The notes under the pieces are model-generated. The model was not told where the DNA came from. It did not search any database and saw only the letters and a program-made list of their open reading frames with translations. From Russula earlei (Eukaryota; Basidiomycota; Agaricomycetes; Russulales; Russulaceae), in the NCBI GenBank assembly GCA_025769875.1, contig JAGFNK010001221.1, positions 1 through 12,774 on the forward strand: a stretch of 12,774 nucleotides of DNA, given 5' to 3'. Position 1 is the stretch's first letter; every line of letters starts with the position of its first letter. Of the stretch, positions 1 to 9,000 are shown one piece after another. The translations under genes and the position numbers were made by a program.

Positions 1-3000
1 ATACGTTAAGCCAGTACCGGTTGCACTTACACTAAAGTTGGCAGTAGTTCCAGCACAAACAGTTGTATTCACAGGTGCTGTTGTCACCAATGGAGCTGTG
101 TTAACAGTTAAAGTCGCTGGTGCAGATGTTATAGCACTACCACAGACACCATTGATCACCACCTGGTATTTATAGCCATTCTGAGAAGCGGCAACAGTGG
201 TTAATGATAAACTGTTACTGGTAGCCCCGCTAATATTCGTAAACGTTGTTCCCGTTCCGTTGTCAGTCTGCCATCGGTACGTTAAGCCCGTGCCAGTTGC
301 TAATACACTAAAGTTGGCGGTTGTTCCTGCACAAGCTGTAGTGTTTGTTGGAGCCGTACTTACTAACGGTGCTGTATTGACAGTTAATATTGCTGATGCA
401 GAAGTAACTGCACTACCACATGTACCATTAATAACCACCTGGTATTTATAACCACTCTGCGTAGCTATTACAGAAGAAAGGGTTATGGTTGAACTGGTTG
501 CGCCACTGATGTTGGTAAAGATGGTGCCAGTACCGTTATCGGTTTGCCATTGGTATGTTAAACCGGTGCCAGTTGCTGTTACACTGAAGCTAGCAGATAT
601 GCCTGCACACACAGTTGTATTAGCAGGAGCTGTGGTTACTACTGGAGCTGTATTAACAGTTAATACCGCAGAGGCAGATGTTACTGCACTGCCACAGGTG
701 CCATTAATCAATACCTGGTATTTATAACCATTTTGTGTGGCAGTTACACCAGTTAATGATAAACTGTTGCTTGTTGCTCCAGTGATATTAGAGAATGTTG
801 TTCCGGTTCCATTGTCTGTCTGCCATTGATAGGTTAAACCAGTACCAGTTGTACTTACGCTAAAGCTGGCATTTGTTCCTGCACATACGGTTGTATTAAC
901 AGGTGCAATTGTTACCACAGGAGCCGTATTAACAATCAGGGTCGCGGTAGCCGGTGTTACTTCGCTGCCACAGGTACCATTAATTACCACCTGGTACTTG
1001 TAACCACTTTGTGAGGCCGTAACGGCTGACAAGCTCAACGTTGAGCTTGTAGCTCCGCTTATATTAGTAAACGTTGTCCCCGTTCCATTGTCTGTCTGCC
1101 ACTGATACGTTAAGCCAGTACCAGTTGCAACTACACTAAAGTTGGCGATTGTTCCTGCACACACCGTAGTATTGGCAGGAGCTGTCGTTACTACTGGAGC
1201 TGTATTAACAGTCAGCGTTGCTGATGCTGAAGTAACTGCACTACCACATGTACCACTAATTACCACCTGGTATTTATAACCACTCTGTGAAGCAGCTACT
1301 GCTGGCAAACTCAACGTCAAGCTTGTAGCTCCGCTTATATTAGTAAACGTTGTACCGGTCCCGTTATCTGTCTGCCATTGATACGTTAAGCCAGTACCAG
1401 TTGCCACCACGCTAAAGTTCGCAGTCGCACCCGAACACACGGTAGTGTTAGCAGGAGCCGTTGTTACAACAGATGCTGTGTTAACAGTCAGTGTTGCAGA
1501 AGTTGAAGTTACTGCACTACCACAGGTACCACTAATTACTACCTGGTATTTGTAACCATTTTGTGAAGCGGCAACAGCGGTTAATGATAAGCTACTACTG
1601 GTTGCTCCACTGATATTCGTAAAGGTGGTTCCCGTTCCATTGTCGGTTTGCCACTGGTACGTTAAGCCTGTACCGGCTGCTGTTACGCTAAAGCTAGCTG
1701 CTGTTCCAGCGCACACCGTAGTGTTAGCAGGTGCAGTTGTTACTACTGGAGTAGTATTAACAGTCAATGTTGCTGGTGCAGAAGTAACTGCACTACCACA
1801 GGTACCATTGATCACTACCTGGTATTTGTAACCATTTTGTGTGGTTGTTACAGAAGAAAGGGTAAGTATTGAGCTAGTTGCTCCACTAATATTCGTAAAC
1901 GTTGTTCCAGTTCCATTATCCGTCTGCCACTGGTACGTTAAGCCAGTACCAGTTGCACTTACACTAAAGCTGGCAGTTGTTCCTGCACAAACTGTTGTAT
2001 TAGCAGGTGCTGTTGTTACTACAGGTGCAGTGTTAACAGTCAGTATCGCAGAGGCTGATGTAACTGCACTGCCACAGACACCACTAATTACTACCTGGTA
2101 TTTGTAACCATTCTGTGAAGCAGCAACAGCAGTTAATGATAAACTACTACCGGTTGCTCCACTAATATTCGTAAACGTTGTTCCGGTTCCATTATCCGTC
2201 TGCCATTGATACGTTAAGCCCGTACCAGTTGCATTTACACTAAAGCTCGCAGCCGTTCCTGCACATACGGTGGTATTAGCAGGAGCCGTCGTTACTACAG
2301 GTGCAGTATTAACAGTTAATGTTGCAGTAGCAGCTGTTACTGCACTGCCACAGACACCATTGATCACCACCTGGTATTTATAACCACTTTGTGAGGCTGT
2401 TACGGCTGACAAAGCCAGCGTTGAGCTGGTTGCTCCACTGATATTTGTAAAGGTTGTACCTGTTCCATTATCAGTCTGCCACTGGTACGTCAACCCTGTA
2501 CCGGTTGCACTTACACTAAAGTTAGCATTGGCACCTGCACATACTGTTGTATTAGCTGGTGCAGTTGTTACCACAGGAGCCGTATTAACAGTCAGTATCG
2601 CAGAGGCTGATGTAACTGCACTGCCACAGGTACCATTAATCACTACCTGGTATTTATACCCATTTTGTGAAGCAGCAACAGCAGTTAATGATAAACTGTT
2701 ACTGGTTGCGCCACTAATATTCGTAAACGTTGTTCCCGTTCCATTGTCAGTCTGCCATTGGTACGTTAAGCCTGTACCGGTTGCCGTTACGCTAAAGCTA
2801 GCTGTCGTTCCTACGCACACCGTAGTGTTGACCGGTGCTGTTGTTACCACAGGAGCCGTGTTAACAGTCAATACCGCAGAGGCAGAAGTAACTGCGCTAC
2901 CACAGGTACCATTAATTACTACCTGGTATTTATAACCATTTTGTGAAGCAGCAACAGCTGGCAAACTCAACGTAGAGCTTGTAGCTCCGCTTATATTAGT

Positions 3001-3006
3001 AAACGT
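1..3006 (-). CDS. Gene B, continuation after frameshift: Ig-like repeat units, runs off left edge
   Basis: I read this frame codon by codon (codons at 1-3, 4-6 and so on, minus strand) and found no stop from 3003 to 1, about 1,000 codons. It begins by completing TTFTNIS of the unit cut by the frameshift. Ten more complete 92-residue units follow (starting at 2859, 2583, 2307, 2031, 1755, 1479, 1203, 927, 651 and 375), then the first 33 codons of another (from 99). The repeat protein sequence is as well kept as upstream. A few changes fall at otherwise fixed positions: YRWQ instead of YQWQ near 272-277, VCVG instead of VCAG near 2810, and TIAN instead of TTAN near 1147. There is no plausible start codon, which supports reading it as the rest of gene B and not a separate gene. 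The C-terminus, including any secretion or anchoring domain, is outside the window. Confidence 0.88.
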
Positions 3007-6000
3007 TTGTACCGGTCCCGTTATCTGTCTGCCATTGGTACGTTAAGCCAGTACCGGTTGCACTTACACTAAAGTTAGCATTGGCACCTGCACATACTGT
3101 TGTATTAGCTGGTGCTGTTGTTACCACAGGAGTCGTATTAACAGTCAATACCGCAGAGGCAGAAGTAACTGCACTACCACAAGTTCCGGTAATCACTACC
3201 TGGTATTTATAACCAGTTTGTGATGCTGTTACGGCAGCTAATGATAAACTATTGCTGGTTGCACCACTTATATTAGTAAATGTCGTTCCTGTGCCATTAT
3301 CGGTCTGCCATTGGTACGTTAAGCCAGTACCGGTTGCACTTACACTAAAGTTCGCAGTTGTTCCTGCACATACAGTGGTATTAACAGGTGCAGTTATTAC
3401 TACAGGGGATGTGTTGACAGTCAATGTTGCTGGTGCAGATGTTATAGCACTACCACAGGTACCACTGATCACTACCTGGTATTTATAACCACTCTGCGTA
3501 GCCGTTACTGCTGACAGAGTCAGTGTTGAGCTAGTTGCTCCACTGATATTAGAGAATGTTGTACCCGTTCCGTTATCGGTTTGCCATTGATACGTTAAAC
3601 CTGTACCAGTCGCTGTTACACTGAAGCTGGCGTTGGTACCCGCGCATACAGTGGTATTAACAGGAGCTGTGGTTACTACTGGTGCTGTGTTAACAGTTAA
3701 CGTAGCTGATGCAGATGTTACTGCACTACCACAGATACCATTAATCACTACCTGGTATTTATAACCACTTTGTGAGGCCGTAACGGCTGACAAGCTCAAC
3801 GTTGAGCTTGTAGCTCCGCTGATATTCGTAAACGTTGTTCCGGTTCCATTATCTGTCTGCCATTGATAGGTTAAACCAGTACCGGTTGCTAATACACTAA
3901 AGTTCGCAGTCGCACCCGAACACACGGTAGTGTTAGCAGGAGGCGTAGTTACAACAGGAGCTGTATTAACTGTCAGTATCGCAGAGGCAGAAGTAACTGC
4001 ACTGCCACAGACACCATTGATCACCACCTGGTATTTATAACCATTTTGTGTGGCAGTTACAGAAGAAAGACCCAGCGTTGAGCTGGTAGCTCCACTGATA
4101 TTAGTGAACGTTGTTCCGGTTCCATTATCAGTCTGCCACTGGTACGTCAAGCCAGTACCAGTTACACTTACGCTAAAGCTAGCAGCAGTTCCTGCGCATA
4201 CTGTAGTATTAACAGGTGCTGTTGTTACTACAGGTGCAGTGTTAACAGTCAGTATCGCAGAAGCAGATGTTACTGCACTGCCACAGGTACCATTAATCAC
4301 TACCTGGTATTTATACCCATTTTGTGAAGCAGCAACAGCAGTTAATGATAAACTGTTACTGGTTGCGCCACTAATATTCGTAAACGTTGTTCCCGTTCCA
4401 TTGTCAGTCTGCCATTGGTACGTTAAGCCAGTACCAGTTGCAGTTACACTAAAGTTCGCAGTTGTTCCTGCACATACGGTGGTATTAGTCGGTGCTGTCG
4501 TTACCAAAGGTGCAGTATTAACAGTTAATGTTGCAGAAGCAGATGTTACTGCACTACCACAGACACCATTAATCACCACCTGGTATTTGTAACCACTTTG
4601 TGTAGCTGTTACGGCTGACAGAGCCAGCGTTGAACTTGTAGCTCCACTGATATTCGTAAAGGTGGTTCCCGTTCCGTTGTCTGTCTGCCATTGATACGTT
4701 AAACCAGTACCCGTTGCCGTTACGCTAAAGCTAGCATTGGCACCTGCACATACTGTTGTATTAGCTGGTGCAGTTGTTACCACAGGAGCCGTATTTACAG
4801 TTAATATCGCAGAGGTAGATGTTACTGCACTGCCACATGTTCCACTAATCACTACCTGGTATTTATAACCACTCTGTGAAGCAGCTACTGCTGGCAAACT
4901 CAACGTCGAGCTTGTAGCTCCGCTTATATTAGTAAACGTTGTACCGGTCCCGTTATCTGTCTGCCATTGATACGTTAAGCCCGTACCAGTCGCACTTACA
5001 CTGAAGCTAGCAGTTGTCCCTGCACAAACAGTTGTGTTAGCAGGTGCTGTTGTTACTACAGGTGCAGTGTTAACAGTCAGTATCGCAGAGGCTGATGTAA
5101 CTGCGCTGCCACAGGTGCCATCAATCACTACCTGGTATTTGTAACCATTTTGTAAAGCTGTTACAGAAGAAAGGGTAAGAATTGAGCTTGTAGCGCCACT
5201 GATATTTGTAAAGGTTGTACCCGTTCCATTGTCAGTCTGCCATTGGTACGTTAAGCCAGTACCAGTTGCAGTTACACTAAAGTTGGCTGTTGTTCCTGCA
5301 CATACGGTGGTATTAGTCGGTGCTGTCGTTACCAAAGGTGCAGTATTAACAGTTAATGTTGCAGAAGCAGATGTTACTGCACTACCACAGACACCATTGA
5401 TCACTACCTGGTATTTGTAACCACTTTGTGTAGCAGTCACCGATGACAAAGTCAGGGTTGAACTTGTTGCTCCGCTGATATTGGTGAAAGTTGTTCCGGT
5501 TCCATTGTCTGTTTGCCATTGGTACGTTAACCCCGTACCCGTCGCACTTACACTAAAGTTGGCAGTTGTTCCTGCACATACTGTAGTATTCACAGGTGCT
5601 GTTGTCACCAACGGAGCTGTGTTAACAGTCAGGGTCGCAGAAGCTGAGGTAACTGCACTACCACAGGTACCATTGATCACCACCTGGTATTTGTAGCCAC
5701 TTTGTGAAGCGATTACTGCTGACAGAGTCAGTGTTGAGCTTGTTGCTCCACTGATATTCGTAAACGTTGTTCCCGTTCCGTTATCTGTCTGCCATTGGTA
5801 CGTTAAACCAGTACCGGTTGCTGTTACGCTAAAGCTGGCAGCTGTTCCAGCGCATACTGTTGTATTAGCAGGTGCTGTAGTCACTACAGGAGCCGTATTA
5901 ACAGTTAATACCGCAGAGGCAGATGTTACTGCACTGCCACAAGTACCATTAATCACCACCTGGTATTTGTAACCATTCTGAGAAGCGGTAACAGCGGTTA

Positions 6001-9000
6001 ATGATAAACTATTGCTAGTCGCGCCACTAATATTCGTGAATGTTGTTCCAGTTCCATTATCTGTCTGCCATTGGTACGTTAAGCCCGTGCCAGTTGCTGT
6101 TACGCTAAAGCTGGCAGCTGTTCCAGCGCACACCGTAGTGTTGGCAGGAGCTGTCGTTACTACTGGAGCCGTGTTAACAGTCAATATCGCAGAAGCAGAT
6201 GTTATAGCACTACCACAGACACCATTAATCACAACCTGGTATTTATAACCGCTCTGTGTGGCAGCTACTGCTGACAGAGTCAGCGTTGAGCTGGTAGCTC
6301 CGCTGATATTAGTGAACGTTGTTCCCGTTCCATTGTCTGTCTGCCACTGGTATGTTAAGCCTGTACCAGTTGCTACCACACTAAAGCTAGCAGATACTCC
6401 TGCGCATACTGTAGTATTAACAGGTGCTGTTGTTACTAGCGGTGCTGTATTAACAGTTAATACCGCAGAGGCTGATGTTACCGCACTACCACAGGTACCA
6501 TTGATCACCACCTGGTATTTGTAGCCAGTTTGTGTGGCTGTTACGGCGGACAAAGCCAGTGTTGAGCTAGTTGCTCCACTGATATTAGAGAATGTTGTTC
6601 CAGTTCCATTATCGGTCTGCCACTGGTACGCTAATCCAGTACCAGTTGCACTTACGCTAAAGTTCGCAGTTGTCCCTGCACATACAGTGGTATTAACAGG
6701 TGCTGTTGTTACAACAGGAGCCGTGTTAACAGTCAGTATCGCAGAGGCAGATGTTACTGCGCTACCACAGACACCATTAATCACTACCTGGTATTTATAA
6801 CCACTTTGTGAGGCTGTTACGGCTGACAAAGCCAGCGTTGAGCTAGTTGCTCCACTGATATTTGTAAAGGTTGTACCTGTTCCATTGTCTGTCTGCCATT
6901 GGTACGTTAATCCTGTACCAGTCGCTACCACGCTAAAGTTCGCAGTAGTCCCTGCACAAACAGTTGTGTTAGCAGGAGCTGTCGTTACTACTGGAGCCGT
7001 GTTAACAGTCAATATCGCAGAAGCAGATGTTATAGCACTACCACAGACACCATTGATCACAACCTGGTATTTGTAGCCATTCTGTGTAGCTATTACAGAA
7101 GAAAGGGTTAGGGTTGAGCTAGTAGCCCCACTGATATTCGTAAAGGTCGTTCCCGTTCCATTGTCTGTCTGCCATTGGTACGTTAAACCAGTACCGGTCG
7201 CAACTACACTAAAGTTCGCATTCGCACCCGCACACACTATAGTGTTTGCAGGAGCAGTAGTTACTAGCGGTGCTGTATTAACAGTTAATACCGCAGAGGC
7301 TGATGTTACCGCACTACCGCAGGTACCATTGATTACCACCTGGTATTTATAGCCACTTTGTGTAGCTGTTGTACCAGTTAATGATAAACTATTGCTGGTC
7401 GCGCCACTGATATTCGTAAACGTTGTTCCAGTTCCATTATCTGTCTGCCACTGATACGCTAAGCCAGTACCAGTTGCAGTTACGCTAAAGTTAGCAGTTG
7501 TCCCTGCACATACGGTTGTATTAACAGGTGCAGTTGTTACCACAGGAGCCGTATTAACAGCTAATGTTGCTGGTGTAGATGTTACTGCGCTACCACAGGT
7601 ACCATTAATTACCACCTGGTATTTATAGCCACTTTGTGTAGCTGTTGTACCAGTTAATGATAAACTATTGCTGGTCGCGCCACTAATATTCGTGAATGTT
7701 GTTCCAGTTCCATTATCTGTCTGCCATTGGTACGTTAAGCCAGTACCAGTTGCACTTACGCTAAAGTTAGCAGTTGTCCCTGCACATACAGTGGTATTAA
7801 CAGGTGCTGTTGTTACAACAGGAGCCGTGTTAACAGTCAATACCGCAGAGGCAGATGTTACTGCGCTACCACAGGTACCATTAATTACCACCTGGTATTT
7901 ATAGCCACTTTGTGTAGCTGTTGTACCAGTTAATGATAAACTATTGCTGGTCGCGCCACTAATATTCGTGAATGTTGTTCCAGTTCCGTTATCTGTCTGC
8001 CACTGGTATGTTAAACCAGTACCAGTTGCTGTTACGCTAAAGTTAGCAGTAACCCCTGCACATACAGTGCTATTTGCTGGCGAAGTTGTTATTACAGGAA
8101 CTGTGTTGACTGTTAAAGTAGCCGAATTGGATGTAATAGCTACACAACCTGTATTATCAACAATACACCTATATAAATACCCATTCATTGCCACAGTAGC
8201 ACCTGTTATGGTTAAGGTATTCGTAGCAATTCCGCTATAAGGTGCCGTATTAGCAATATTCACAAAACCACTACCTGTATTTACCTGCCAGGTATACTGG
8301 AGGTTGGTTCCGGTAGCTGCAATAGTGAAAACAGCAGTATTACCGGCACACACCGTTGCATCCGAAACCGGGGCCGCAATGGTCGGTGTTACATTCACCG
8401 TCAGAGATGCCGCAGTAGAAGTAGTAGACGCACACGCAGTATTGCTTACTACACACTGGTAAGTGTAACCACTCATCGCTGCCGTAGCGCCGGTAATGGT
8501 TATAATATTCGTAGTGGCTCCGCTATAAGGAGCTGTATTGGCAATATTCGTAAACCCGCTACCCGTATTTACCTGCCACTGGTACGTTAAATTGGTACCG
8601 GTAGCTGTAATACCAAACGTTGTATTACTGTTTTCACAGATAACAGCATTGGAAGGTGGTACAGTAACTACAGGTGAAGTGTTCACTGTTAGTGTTGCAC
8701 TATTGGATGTAACAGAAGTACAACCTGTATTATCAACAATACACCTGTATAGATAACCACTCATCGCTGCCGTAGCGCCGGTGATGGTTAAGGTGTTCGT
8801 AGCAATTCCGCTATAGGGTGCCGTATTGGAGATATTCACAAAGCCACTGCCGGTATTTACCTGCCATGTGTACTCCAGGTTGGTTCCTGCCGCTGTAATA
8901 CCAAAGCTGGTATTACCACCCGCACATACCGTAACATCCGCAGGTGCCGCACTGATCGCAGGGGCAATATTTACGGTGAGTGTGACTATTGAAGAATTGA

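Larger units (their letters stand above)
1..8104 (-). repeat. 276-bp coding tandem array, 29 full units plus 99 bp of a thirtieth
   Basis: Unit boundaries (coding-strand start of the T-A-P or T-V-P codons) lie at 8104, 7828, 7552, 7276, 7000, 6724 and so on, every 276 bp down to 3136. After the one-base insertion they lie at 2859, 2583 and every 276 bp down to 99. Each unit encodes one 92-residue Ig-like domain, with start variants such as TAPVVTTAPANTTVC and TAPLVTTAPTNTTVC. Variation sits mainly at the first 25 residues and at a strand near the middle (SNSLSLTAVTASQ versus SSTLTLSAVTATQ). The segment TYQWQTDNGTGTTFTNISG is nearly invariant in protein, while its third codon positions vary. 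Units hold only about two charged residues (the D of TDNG and the K of GYKY). Long blocks identical between distant units show recombination inside the array. Confidence 0.95.

Noticed and set aside
2996..3015. Programmed ribosomal frameshift in gene B
   Set aside because: The coding-strand context (ACA AAC GTT TAC) has no X XXY YYZ heptamer, and no other unit of the array carries it.
2528..4592. Longer plus-strand ORFs (135 and 180 residues) as real antisense genes
   Set aside because: They are two consecutive shadow reading units joined because a unit-end stop is missing (tataccca in place of tataacca). The same single change explains both.
1..8104. CRISPR array or non-coding satellite
   Set aside because: The unit is 276 bp and coding throughout, with no short palindromic repeat and unique-spacer pattern.
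197..8240. Series of plus-strand ORFs of 63-180 residues with similar products (PLSVCHWYVKPVPV type)
   Set aside because: They recur once per 276-bp unit at the same phase and end at the same spot in each unit. They are the antisense reading of the repeat array, with no start signals or independent domain content.
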